From CAVVYA01 sp963752345 (GTDB lineage Bacteria; Pseudomonadota; Alphaproteobacteria; SMXQ01), in the NCBI GenBank assembly GCA_963752345.1, contig CAVVYA010000006.1, positions 1-64,000 of the forward strand: a stretch of DNA of 64,000 nucleotides, given 5' to 3'. Shown here one piece after another: positions 1-8,462 of the stretch. The stretch's first letter is position 1; every line of letters begins with the position of its first letter. The position numbers and the translations under genes are program-made. A model generated the notes under the pieces. It had not been told where the DNA came from. It ran no database searches and saw only the letters and a list, made by a program, of their open reading frames with translations.

Positions 1-91
1 CTTCAGATCAGCTCTCTGACGCACGTGAAGCCGAGCTCGGGATCGAAGGGCGAATAGGAAACGGATCCGCGCTGTTGTGTTGGATGCCGCC

Positions 92-1159
92 CTATTTACG
101 GTATTTGGCCGTCAGCTGATCGAGGAAGTCCAACGACTCGTCGCTCGCGCTCACCATCTCTTGTATCAGGGCGATCATGTCCTCGGCGGTCATTTCCTTG
201 ATGTCCGGTGCGATCGCGTGGGCGACCTTGGCCTGGAAATCCGGCTCGGCCGCCGCCTTCTGGAATGCCTCGCGATAGGCTTTCACATGGCTTGCCGGGG
301 TATTGGGGGGCAGGGCGAACCATTTGCCGATCTGCGCCTGGCGCTCCCAGACCTTGAACGCGGCGCGGGCGCGCGCATCCAGCTTATCGCGCATCATCTC
401 CGCGAGCAGCGGCGGCTCGGGGAAAGCTCGGCTCGGCAAAACCTTGCCATGGTCGAGCTCGCCGGTCTGCACCATGAGAACCGCCTGACCCTCCTTGACC
501 ATCGGGCCAACCACGGCGAGATCGTTGTTGCTCATGGCGTCCACTTCGCCGCGTTGGAGGGCCAGGCTCATGGACGAGGTTCCGGTGTAGCCGAATACCA
601 GGCTGACATTCCAGCCAAGCGCTTCGGCGCCCCACATGGCGAGCAGATCGCCCGAGCGCGTGCCGTCGAGCACGGCCATGTGAATGGGCTTAGCCGAACG
701 GTCGGTGAGCTGCTTCACCGCCTGAGGTCGCACCAGCAAGTAATTGCTTGGGTTGACGAAGCCGCCGATGATCTCGAGCTTGGTCGGATCGTATTTGATC
801 TCGGGTCGGCGGAGCACCACGGGACTGAGCTGGTTACCGGCGCCGATGAAGAAGGTAGAGCCGTCGGCCGGCGCCTGGGTGGCAAACCAGTTGAGGCCGG
901 CCGTCCCGCCCGCCGCCGGCATGATCTTGTAGACCATGGATGGCTGGCCGGGCAGATACTTGGACATCGCCGTCGCGATCAGGCGGGCGATGATGTCCGT
1001 GCCGCCGCCCGGCGCGGAGGAGACCACCAGGCTTATGCTCTTGCCTTGGTAGTTGGCGTCCTGCGCCGCCGCCGAACTCATCAGATATGAAAGCGACAGG
1101 CCTAACGACATGCCGATCAGGGACAAGCGCTTGCCCATGGTTGCGCCACTCTGAGACAT
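92..1159 (-). CDS. Bug-family (TctC-like) periplasmic solute receptor, module 1
   Basis: A 355-residue protein with an N-terminal signal peptide ending near the SSAAAQD stretch, followed by the Bug-family opening GKSISLVVSSAPGGGTD. That glycine-rich loop is typical of periplasmic receptors of tripartite tricarboxylate transporters. The family binds small carboxylates in the periplasm. The start has GGGGGAATGAA just upstream. It is the last gene of a leftward set: aldolase, bicupin, HO-like protein, receptor. No membrane subunits (TctA/TctB) are seen in the window, so it must work with a transporter elsewhere or as a sensor. The closest relatives here are the receptors at 7382 and 11446, which share the WGAEALGWN-like stretch and the KWFALPP motif. 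The ligand is unknown. Confidence 0.9.
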   Translation of the reverse strand: MSQSGATMGKRLSLIGMSLGLSLSYLMSSAAAQDANYQGKSISLVVSSAPGGGTDIIARLIATAMSKYLPGQPSMVYKIMPAAGGTAGLNWFATQAPADGSTFFIGAGNQLSPVVLRRPEIKYDPTKLEIIGGFVNPSNYLLVRPQAVKQLTDRSAKPIHMAVLDGTRSGDLLAMWGAEALGWNVSLVFGYTGTSSMSLALQRGEVDAMSNNDLAVVGPMVKEGQAVLMVQTGELDHGKVLPSRAFPEPPLLAEMMRDKLDARARAAFKVWERQAQIGKWFALPPNTPASHVKAYREAFQKAAAEPDFQAKVAHAIAPDIKEMTAEDMIALIQEMVSASDESLDFLDQLTAKYRK

Positions 1160-1228
1160 TTCATTCCCCCACTATCTGTATCGGTTTGGGCGACTGTTAA
1201 CGCAGCGCTGCCGCACGCCTCGCCTCCA

Positions 1229-1963
1229 TCAATTGGGAATCGATTCCATCAGGTCGGCGAGATGGTCGCGAAAAACCCGGTCGATCGCCCAGCTTTCCTT
1301 GGCGCCATCGACCATCTTGCGACGCTTCCGTTCCGTGTCGGCAAAGCGCTTCGCGACAATCATCATGATATTGGCATGCTCCACATCCGCTTTCATGTGC
1401 TCCTGCAGACTCTGCTGCTTTTCCATGCCGATGCCGAGCTGATCGCGAATACGCACGGCCATCTGGTGCGAGGCGCCCTTACCGACGATGTCGTCGGAGT
1501 TGGTCAACTCGAGCGCGGCGCAGGCTGCGAAGGATTTCAACCATGGCTCGTCCTTGGTGAGTTGCACCCACGCCTTGACACAGGTCAGCATCGTATCGGT
1601 CGGCACCGCATTGGCGAAGTCGTCGGCCGTCAACCCGAGGGCCTCGCCCTCCTTCACGCTCAGAGTGTAATGGTTGTCGACGTTGCGCGCGCCACCGCCC
1701 TGCAGTTCCTCGGATTCGTGATCCCAGATCAGCTGCTTGACGCCGAACGGCGACTTCGCCTGAGCATAGGCCCAGCAATCGCGCCGGTTGAGCACCCAGA
1801 TCGCCTTCTGCAGATGATGCTCGCGCACCCGCGCGACGGTCAGCGGCACCGAGAATAGCCGCTGATAGCCGCGCGACTTGTGCTGGGCTCTCGCGAGGTC
1901 GAAGAGCTCCTCCTGCATCGCTGCCAAGCTGTAGCTGTCGGTCCGAATGGCAAGTGTGTTCAT
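1229..1963 (-). CDS. Heme-oxygenase-like (TenA/PqqC-fold) putative diiron protein, module 1
   Basis: A 244-residue, probably all-helical soluble protein. Conserved with two paralogues in this window are the D-H-E-S-E-E-L segment (residues 81-87), N-H-Y at 97-99, A-A-L-E at 149-152, and E-H-x3-D-x2-H with H189, D193 and H196. This set of Glu, His and Asp residues resembles the metal ligands of heme-oxygenase-like diiron oxidases. I infer an iron-dependent redox enzyme rather than a heme oxygenase or thiaminase. GAGGAAG lies upstream of the ATG. It sits between the bicupin and the Bug receptor and reads in the same direction, which suggests one transcript. The substrate is unknown, and the fold assignment is from motif recognition only. 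Confidence 0.8.
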   Translation of the reverse strand: MNTLAIRTDSYSLAAMQEELFDLARAQHKSRGYQRLFSVPLTVARVREHHLQKAIWVLNRRDCWAYAQAKSPFGVKQLIWDHESEELQGGGARNVDNHYTLSVKEGEALGLTADDFANAVPTDTMLTCVKAWVQLTKDEPWLKSFAACAALELTNSDDIVGKGASHQMAVRIRDQLGIGMEKQQSLQEHMKADVEHANIMMIVAKRFADTERKRRKMVDGAKESWAIDRVFRDHLADLMESIPN

Positions 1964-2014
1964 CGTTATACTTCCTCTAAATGAGACGGCACTCTTCCGC
2001 GCCGTTATTCGTCT

Positions 2015-3127
2015 TCAGGCGCGTACGGTCTGCGGCACCCAGGTCATCTTGCAGGCGACGCCATTCTTCGCCAGCGCATCGAGATACATCGCGTGGATGC
2101 GCGGATCCTGATCCTCGAATTCGATCTGCAGCCCGCCTTCCTTGACGTCGACGTCGACGCCGAGCTTGCCCTGGCGATTCTTCTCGGTGAAGGGATAGCG
2201 GCTGTTGCCGAGCGCCGTGGCCATATAGCGTGCCGGCGCCGGGCTGGTATTGAAGTGTTGGTGGAATACCTGGTCGGGCGGCGCGAACATCCAGCCGGGC
2301 TTCCAGTCGACCCGCACGAAGTCCTTATCGCCCTCGTACCAGAACAGCGAAAAGCCCTCGCCCTCGACGATCATGACATGATAGTCCGCGCCGTGGCGGT
2401 GCGCCTTTTTATAAGTTCCGACAGGCATGAGTGAGCAATGGGCGTGCATCTTGCAGTCCGCCAGGATGAAGATCTGGTTGGCGCTGCTCTTGCCGCGCTT
2501 GTCGTCGGACAGGAGCTCGGCCGAGTGCAGGTCGGGGACGAAGTTGGTCTCCCACATGACGCGCCCGCGCGGACCCGGGATATAATCACCTTCTCCGGAG
2601 AACCGATGTTGCTTCAGCGCATCGGACGGGAACGCGAAACCGTTATCGAAGATGAACTGATCGTTGCCGAACAGCTTCATCATGATGCAGAGGTTGTTCG
2701 TCACCGAAAGGCGAACCGGCTCCGTCCCTGAACCGTTGAAATGCTGATAGCGCACGTTCAGCGGTATGGCGAACAGGCTCCCCGGGCCCCATTCGAAGCT
2801 GGAGGTCTGCCCGGGCGCCACTTCGATCGTGGTGCTGCCCTGGCCTGACAGAACATAGATGACTTGCTCAAAGAGGTGGCGCTGGGGAGCAGTCTTGCCG
2901 CCTGGAAGGATCTCCAGCATGAAGACGGAAATGAAGTCGCCGCGACCCTTGAGGTGGACGATGGCGCCGTTCACGCCGAAGCGCGCCCAAGGTTTGCCTT
3001 CGACAGCGAGCAGATCGACGCCGAAATCCTCGATCACCGGCACGCCTTCGCGCGCCGCCCACTCACTATAGGGATCGCGCAGAAAGGCCGGCGCGGATTT
3101 CGGCTGAATGTCTTCGACCTTGAGCAT
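2015..3127 (-). CDS. Two-cupin (bicupin) putative dioxygenase, module 1
   Basis: A 370-residue double cupin. The first cupin has APQRHLFEQVIYVLSG and RYQHFNGSG. Its usual HxH pair is reduced to a single His after Arg. The second cupin has KAHRHGADYH and FHQHFNTS, which gives a full His-rich metal site. The length and double-cupin layout match gentisate/homogentisate-type ring-cleavage dioxygenases, but it is not a close match to either. I chose ATG at 3127 because the protein then begins MLKVEDIQ, AAGGA lies upstream, and it no longer overlaps the aldolase gene. Close paralogues are at 5483, 12597 and 40811. It probably forms an operon with the upstream aldolase gene and the downstream HO-like gene. 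The substrate is unknown. Confidence 0.85.
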   Translation of the reverse strand: MLKVEDIQPKSAPAFLRDPYSEWAAREGVPVIEDFGVDLLAVEGKPWARFGVNGAIVHLKGRGDFISVFMLEILPGGKTAPQRHLFEQVIYVLSGQGSTTIEVAPGQTSSFEWGPGSLFAIPLNVRYQHFNGSGTEPVRLSVTNNLCIMMKLFGNDQFIFDNGFAFPSDALKQHRFSGEGDYIPGPRGRVMWETNFVPDLHSAELLSDDKRGKSSANQIFILADCKMHAHCSLMPVGTYKKAHRHGADYHVMIVEGEGFSLFWYEGDKDFVRVDWKPGWMFAPPDQVFHQHFNTSPAPARYMATALGNSRYPFTEKNRQGKLGVDVDVKEGGLQIEFEDQDPRIHAMYLDALAKNGVACKMTWVPQTVRA

Positions 3128-3153
3128 TGCGGGCTTATCCTTAGGCGACGGCT

Positions 3154-4098
3154 CTAGGCTTCGACCGTGGCGTATTTGTCGCACAGCGTGCGCCAGTAAG
3201 CGGCTCGCCGCTCGAGCTTCTTCGTCACCTCGTCCGGAACTTCCAGAAAAGGCGGGCGTAGCGGGCCGGGATCGACATAGCCTGCCGCACGCACGGCGAT
3301 TTTATGGCCCGATTCGCGCCAGGGAAGGTCGGCGGCATACTCGCGGTTGCGCATGATGTCCTTGACGATTTCCTTGGCGCGCGCGACGTCGCCATTATCC
3401 ACGGCCTTCTTGAGGCAGAGCAGCGGCTCGGGGCCCATCCAGATGTCGATCGACCAGAATCCGGCGGCGCCGAGATCGCGGTACGCGAAATACTGGTCCT
3501 GCTGCACGAAGACGCTAATCTTGCCGCGCACGATGTCCTGCAACTGAATGAAGGCAGTCGGCGTGCGATGGGAATCCTTCATGCCGATGATGTTACCGTT
3601 CTTCGAAATCTGCTCGAACGCAGAAACCGGGATCGTGATGCGATGCAACGTCGGATTGTGATAGATGAGCACGCCCAGCTTGGGAAATAACCCAGCGATA
3701 TCTTTGAAAAAGCGCACCGCATTGCCGACGGTCGAAGGGAAATAGTAGGGCACCGCGACGATAACGCCATCGGCTCCCGCCTTTTCCGCCACCCGGATCT
3801 TCTCAATGGTTTCGCGGGTATGCTGCGCGACGCATCCGATGATCACCGGTACGCGCTTTTTGGCGACATCCACCGTGGCCCGGGCAAGGGTTTCGAACTC
3901 GCTTGGCAATAGATTGGACGCCTCGCCGAAGCTGCCCGTCGTGGTGATGACATTTGCGCCATCCTTGATCATCCGGTTGACGCCGGTTTCCAGACGCTTG
4001 AGATCGATCGTCTGGGTCGCGGTGATATCGCCGCTGTTATCGGTGGCGAAAGCAGGCATCATGGCCATGATGCCGTGCAAATCCTTGGACGAAATCAT
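3154..4098 (-). CDS. NahE-type hydratase-aldolase (DHDPS/NAL superfamily), module 1
   Basis: A 314-residue TIM-barrel protein of the dihydrodipicolinate synthase superfamily. It has TTTGSFGE at 52-59, the LIYHNP segment with Tyr146, and GMKDSH with the likely Schiff-base Lys174. The opening DLHGIMAMMPAFAT and the closing GYVDPGPLRPPF resemble trans-o-hydroxybenzylidenepyruvate hydratase-aldolases (NahE/PhdJ) more than true DapA. A retro-aldol step releasing pyruvate and an aldehyde in aromatic breakdown is therefore likely (inference). It is the first gene of the leftward module 1 and is divergent from the LysR gene at 4359. The second copy at 10372 keeps the same lysine and tyrosine positions. 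Confidence 0.87.
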   Translation of the reverse strand: MISSKDLHGIMAMMPAFATDNSGDITATQTIDLKRLETGVNRMIKDGANVITTTGSFGEASNLLPSEFETLARATVDVAKKRVPVIIGCVAQHTRETIEKIRVAEKAGADGVIVAVPYYFPSTVGNAVRFFKDIAGLFPKLGVLIYHNPTLHRITIPVSAFEQISKNGNIIGMKDSHRTPTAFIQLQDIVRGKISVFVQQDQYFAYRDLGAAGFWSIDIWMGPEPLLCLKKAVDNGDVARAKEIVKDIMRNREYAADLPWRESGHKIAVRAAGYVDPGPLRPPFLEVPDEVTKKLERRAAYWRTLCDKYATVEA

Positions 4099-4358
4099 TG
4101 CGGGCTCTTTCTTTCCGATGGCTAACGCCGTGATGGTTCGATGACGATATGTCCAATCGCGTTCGCGTGACCAGGAGATTGTTGGGAAATATAGTCTTGT
4201 AGATGAAGCAAGAATGATTCCGGGGCGGACGGTTAAATCGTAGGAAAGCCATCGTGCTTTGCTTCATGTTTTGAAACATGGTCTATTTGGCTCTCGCCGA
4301 GCCGTGCGCGTGATCAGGCGCGGGCGGTACGGCCTGCGCACAGCCGGGATCAACGAAG
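4099..4358. promoter_or_regulatory. Divergent promoter region with palindrome at 4265-4280
   Basis: This 260-base gap separates the leftward module 1 operon from the rightward LysR gene. It contains a perfect inverted repeat, CATGTTT-TG-AAACATG, at 4265-4280. The placement suits an operator for the adjacent LysR protein. No confident -35/-10 pair was identified. Confidence 0.4.
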
Positions 4359-5324
4359 TTGTCGTCGCCACCGCTTCACGACCTGTCAGCCGTTACGACC
4401 TTCAAGAAGGTCGTGGAATCCGGCAGCTTTACGGCTGCCGCCCATGAGTTGCAGATGACTTTGTCGGCCGTCAGCCGGCAGGTATCCCGGCTCGAGCAAG
4501 CGCTTGGCGCGCAGTTGATTGCCCGCACGACCCGCGCCTTGCGCCTCACCCAGGCCGGGCAGGTGTTTTACGATCACTGCGCCCGCGGGCTGCGCGAATT
4601 GGATCATGCGGTGGAGGCTGTTTCCCAATCGAATGGCGAACTGAACGGTGTCCTGCGGGTCATCACGACAACGTGTTTCGGCAGGCTGCATGTGGTGCCG
4701 GCGGTTCTCGACTTCCTGGCATTGCATCCCAAGCTCGTCATAGACCTATCGTGGCGCCACGCCGAGGAGAGCTTCCTTGGCAACAAGGCCGACATTCTCA
4801 TCCGTAGCGCGCCAGTGAGAGGGAAGACTATCGGGCGGCAAAAACTCGTGCCGGTTCGCCACGTCATCTGCGCGACAGCGGAGTATCTCAAGCGGTGTGG
4901 CACGCCGCGCACTCCCAAGGATCTGGAGTCGCACAATTGTCTCGTCATCACGCAGCCGTCAGCCACGAACGAATGGCCGTTTTACCAAGGAAATCGCCGT
5001 CAGCACCTGGCGGTTTCCGGCAACTTTCGCGCGGACACCATGGAAGCGCTATACAGCGCGGCAATCAGCGGAATCGGCGTGGCGCGCCTGCCGATTTACG
5101 TCGTGGGTGCCGACCTGAAATCCGGCCGCCTCAAGCAGTTATTCCAAACATCGACGCAGGCACACGCGGGCGACTCGTTCCGCGACGAAGCGATGATGGC
5201 AGCCTACTATCTGAAGAATCGCTATCCAGACCTTAGAACGTTGGCGTTTGTCGATTTCCTGAAGACGCGCTTTCAAACGAACTACGATTGGTACACGCGC
5301 GATTCGGCCGACTGGCCGTATTAG
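4359..5324 (+). CDS. LysR-family transcriptional regulator
   Basis: A 321-residue LysR-type regulator. The N-terminal winged helix-turn-helix covers about residues 8-66 (FKKVVESGSFTAAAHELQ, then TLSAVSRQVSRLEQALG). The remainder is a substrate-sensing domain with the GRLHVVPAVLDFL opening. The start is a TTG codon, chosen because it gives the usual short lead before the HTH. It lies divergent from the module 1 aldolase gene and 158 bases upstream of the module 2 bicupin in the same direction, so it may control one or both modules. The inducer is unknown, most likely a pathway intermediate. Confidence 0.9.
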   Translation: MSSPPLHDLSAVTTFKKVVESGSFTAAAHELQMTLSAVSRQVSRLEQALGAQLIARTTRALRLTQAGQVFYDHCARGLRELDHAVEAVSQSNGELNGVLRVITTTCFGRLHVVPAVLDFLALHPKLVIDLSWRHAEESFLGNKADILIRSAPVRGKTIGRQKLVPVRHVICATAEYLKRCGTPRTPKDLESHNCLVITQPSATNEWPFYQGNRRQHLAVSGNFRADTMEALYSAAISGIGVARLPIYVVGADLKSGRLKQLFQTSTQAHAGDSFRDEAMMAAYYLKNRYPDLRTLAFVDFLKTRFQTNYDWYTRDSADWPY

Positions 5325-5482
5325 CTGCCGTGCGCGGAGTGATGGCCACGCAATAGGCATCCGCATATTTCGTCACCAGCGCTTGTCATCTCCACTTGCC
5401 GTCTCAGCCCGGTCTGCGATAGTTCACGAAAGCGGCGCAGAAAATTTTCGCACGATTCAAAGTTGGAGGGAGGCCGGCCGAA

Positions 5483-6598
5483 ATGGACAGCCTGCGGAGT
5501 CGACAGGCTCAGTCGCCTGAGCCTGAATTCCTGCGCGATCCCTATCAGGAGTGGGTCGCCGGCGAGGGCGTGCCGGTCGTCGATGACTTCGGTGCCGATC
5601 TGCTCGCGCTCCAAACCAAGCGCTGGCCACGCTTCGGCGTGAATGGCGCGATCGTGCACCTCAAGGGCCGCGGCGACTTCATCTCCGTCTTCGTGCTGGA
5701 AATCGCCAGAGGCGGAAAGACCGCGCCGCAGCGTCACTTGTTCGAAGAGGTGGTGTTCGTGTTGGCGGGCCACGGCAGCACCACCATCGAACTCACGGAC
5801 GGCCGGACGCACGCGTTCGAATGGGGACCACGCAGCCTCTTCGCCTTGCCACCCAATGCAAAATACCAGCATTTCAACGGCTCCGGCGCCGAGCCTGCGC
5901 GGCTTTGTTCGACCAACAATCTGTGCGTGGTGATGAACCTGTTTCATAGCGACAGCTTCGTCTTCGGCAATACGCATGGTTTTGCCGAGCGCGAAGGGCC
6001 GGCTGACTATTTTGCCGGCGAGGGCCGCTTCATTCCGGCGCCGCGTGGGCGCGAGATGTGGGAATCGAACTTCATTCCGGACGTGGGCTCGGTCGACCTC
6101 CTGGCCAATGATAAGCGCGGTGCGGGCAGCTCGACTCTCGCCTTCATTCTGGGCGACGGCATCATGCATGCCCATTGCTCCTCCATGCCGGTCGGGACCT
6201 ACAAGAAGGCGCACCGCCACGGCTCGGACTATCACATCACCATCGTCGACGGCGAGGGCTACTCCCTGTTCTGGTACGAAGGCGACAGGGATTTTATTCG
6301 CGTCGATTGGCGCTACGGCTCGATGTTTGCGCCGCCTGACCAGATGTATCACCAGCATTTCAACACGCGCGGTGCGCCGGTCCGCTACATGGCGACCGCG
6401 CTCGGCAACAGCCGTTACCCGTTCACGGCGAAGAATCGCGCGGGCAAACTGGGCGTCGATGTGAGCGTGAAGGACGGCGGCTTCCAGATCGAATTCGAGG
6501 ATCAGGATCCGCGCATCCACGCGATGTATGTCGAGGCGCTGGCGGCGAACGGCGTGGAATGCCGAATGAAGCATCCATTCCAGCCCCGCGTTTCGTGA
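5483..6598 (+). CDS. Two-cupin (bicupin) putative dioxygenase, module 2
   Basis: A 371-residue double cupin, closely similar to the proteins at 2015 and 12597. Cupin 1 has APQRHLFEEVVFVLAG with His85, Glu88/89 and the later His130 (KYQHFNGSG). Cupin 2 has KAHRHGSDYH and YHQHFNTRG. The C-terminal segments SVKDGGFQIEFEDQDPRIHAMY are shared by all three module copies. A strong GGAGGGAGG precedes the ATG. It opens module 2, followed 11 bases later by the HO-like gene and then the Bug receptor. A metal-dependent oxygenase role is inferred from fold and length. The substrate is unknown. Confidence 0.85.
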   Translation: MDSLRSRQAQSPEPEFLRDPYQEWVAGEGVPVVDDFGADLLALQTKRWPRFGVNGAIVHLKGRGDFISVFVLEIARGGKTAPQRHLFEEVVFVLAGHGSTTIELTDGRTHAFEWGPRSLFALPPNAKYQHFNGSGAEPARLCSTNNLCVVMNLFHSDSFVFGNTHGFAEREGPADYFAGEGRFIPAPRGREMWESNFIPDVGSVDLLANDKRGAGSSTLAFILGDGIMHAHCSSMPVGTYKKAHRHGSDYHITIVDGEGYSLFWYEGDRDFIRVDWRYGSMFAPPDQMYHQHFNTRGAPVRYMATALGNSRYPFTAKNRAGKLGVDVSVKDGGFQIEFEDQDPRIHAMYVEALAANGVECRMKHPFQPRVS

Positions 6599-6609
6599 GG
6601 GAGGACGAG

Positions 6610-7354
6610 ATGACAACGACGACGGCGGCCAAATCCAGGATTAGCGATCCACCGCTCAAGGCGCTCGAGGATAAGCTCATCGAGATGGCCAATGCGCAGC
6701 ATGAGTCCTATGCCTATAAGCGCTTGTTCTCGGTGCCGCTGACCATCGAGCGCGTCCGCGCCCATCATCTACAGAAGGCGCTCTGGGTGCTGAACCGGCG
6801 GGCATGCTGGGCTTACGCTCAAGCAGCAGCTCCGTTCGACGTCAAGCAGCTCATCTGGCAGCATGAGGAAGAGGAACTGGGCGGCAACAAGCAGCGCGGC
6901 CTGGACAACCACTATGTCCTGAACGTGAAGCAGGGTGCGCCGTTCGGCCTAACGGCCGCTGACTACGCCAATGTCCAGCCGACCGACCAGACGCTGACTT
7001 GCTTGCACGCCTGGATTCGCTTGGCCAAGGACAGTCATTGGCTCAAGGCCTTGGCCGCCTGCGCCGCGCTCGAGCTGAGCAATTCCGATGAGATTCTGCG
7101 TTCCGCGAGCGCTTCGCGCCGCATGGCGCAGAAGAATTCGCGACGAGCTTGGCATTGGCATCGAGCGTCAGGAATCATTCAAGGAGCATATGGTCGCCGA
7201 CGTGGAGCATTCGCACCTTCTCATGGAGGTGGCGAAGGTTCACGCCACGACGGATTTTGCGCGCGAACAGATCCTCGAAGGCGCGCGAGAGAGCTGGGCG
7301 GTCGATCGCGTGTTTCGCGATTCGCTCGCCGCCACCATGGAGTCGATTCGCTAA
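6610..7354 (+). pseudogene. Heme-oxygenase-like putative diiron protein, module 2 (frameshifted)
   Basis: The reading frame from ATG 6610 (good GAGGGAGGACGAG ribosome site) matches its paralogues at 1229 and 9515 through the A-A-L-E-L-S-N-S-D-E segment. It then loses register near 7132-7135 (AAGAATTCGC). The match resumes in another frame from I-R-D-E-L-G-I-G, including E-H-M-V-A-D-V-E-H with the putative metal ligands, and ends at 7354. Removing one A restores a full-length protein of about 247 residues. It is either a sequencing error or a recently broken copy. It lies between the bicupin and the Bug receptor of module 2, like the intact homologue in module 1. Confidence 0.75.
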
Positions 7355-7381
7355 AAGGATTGAACACGAGGAGGGAAGCCC

Positions 7382-8440
7382 ATGAACGGTCGTATGTTGT
7401 TGGTAAGCGCTTTGACCAAGATCACCCCGCTGGTTCTTCTCTCTGCTATGGGCACCGTCGCCCCGGCCTGGAGCGATGTGAGCTACGAGGGCAAGCGCGT
7501 CACTCTGATCATCTCCGCCGCGCCGGGCGGCGGATCGGATGGCACGGCGCGCATGGTCGGCCGCTACATCAGCCGTCATCTGCCGGGCAACCCAAACATC
7601 ATTTTTCAGAACGTGCCAGGCGCGGGCGGCATCAGCGCGCTGAACTCGTTCGTCACGCGGACTGAGCCGGACGGGCTGACCTTCTATATCGGCGCGGGCA
7701 ATCAAGTAAACCCGGTCACATTGCGGCGCACCGATGTCGTCAAATACGATCCATCGAAGTTGAAGCTTATCGGCGCGTTCGCCAATGACAGTTCCTACCT
7801 GATCGTGCGCAAAGACGCGCTGCAGCAGCTCACGGGCAAGGGTGGTCAGCCGGTCATGGTCGGCGAACTGGATGGAACGCGCTCAAGCGCGCAGATGGCG
7901 GTGTGGGGCGCCGAAGCGCTGAAGTGGAACGTGAAATGGGTGTTGGGCTACACCGGCACGCCGGCCATGATACAGGCGATCGACCGCGGCGAGGTCGATA
8001 TGATCGCCAACAACAGCCGGGTCAATTCCCTGATCGACGGCGGCAAGGTCGAGCTCCTCGCCCAGACCGGTATGCTCGTCGACGGTAAGGTGATCCGCAG
8101 CAACTCTTTCCCCAACGTGCCGATCTTCGCCGAACAGGTCGAGCGACATCTGGATGGGCTCGCCTTGCGCGCTTTCCAGTCATGGCAGAGACAGGCGCAG
8201 ATCGGCAAATGGTTCGCCCTGCCACCGGCGACACCCGAGCCGCACGTCAGCACCTACCGCAAGGCCTTCGATGCCATGCTCAAGGACCAGGAATTCCAGA
8301 CCGTGTTCGCCAAGACGGAAAGCGCCGACTACAAGGCCATGTCCGTCGCGGACATCGAGGCTCTCATGGCGGAAATGGTCAACACGCCGGACGACACCCT
8401 GGAGTATCTCCAGTCGTTGCGGAAGAAATACGGCATGTAG
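7382..8440 (+). CDS. Bug-family periplasmic solute receptor, module 2
   Basis: A 352-residue protein with a signal peptide (hydrophobic stretch about residues 12-30) and the Bug hallmark GKRVTLIISAAPGGGSDGTAR. Later segments WGAEALKWNVKWVLGY and IGKWFALPP are shared with the receptors of modules 1 and 3. AGGAGGGAAGCCC precedes the ATG. It is the last gene of module 2, 27 bases after the HO-like gene. It ends 22 bases before the convergent LysR gene. It is presumed to bind the organic acid that the module breaks down; the ligand is not identifiable from sequence. No TctAB partners lie nearby. Confidence 0.9.
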   Translation: MNGRMLLVSALTKITPLVLLSAMGTVAPAWSDVSYEGKRVTLIISAAPGGGSDGTARMVGRYISRHLPGNPNIIFQNVPGAGGISALNSFVTRTEPDGLTFYIGAGNQVNPVTLRRTDVVKYDPSKLKLIGAFANDSSYLIVRKDALQQLTGKGGQPVMVGELDGTRSSAQMAVWGAEALKWNVKWVLGYTGTPAMIQAIDRGEVDMIANNSRVNSLIDGGKVELLAQTGMLVDGKVIRSNSFPNVPIFAEQVERHLDGLALRAFQSWQRQAQIGKWFALPPATPEPHVSTYRKAFDAMLKDQEFQTVFAKTESADYKAMSVADIEALMAEMVNTPDDTLEYLQSLRKKYGM

Positions 8441-8462
8441 TCTTTCGGCCTGCGTAGGCGAC

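Noticed and set aside
77..1090. Long antisense frame opposite the first Bug receptor (and similar long antisense frames opposite other genes)
   Set aside because: The high GC content makes antisense frames open. The sequences have no family signature and the sense strands encode clear proteins.
3154..4098. Housekeeping 4-hydroxy-tetrahydrodipicolinate synthase (dapA)
   Set aside because: N- and C-terminal segments fit hydroxybenzylidenepyruvate hydratase-aldolases better, and the gene lies in a catabolic cluster with a second copy at 10372.
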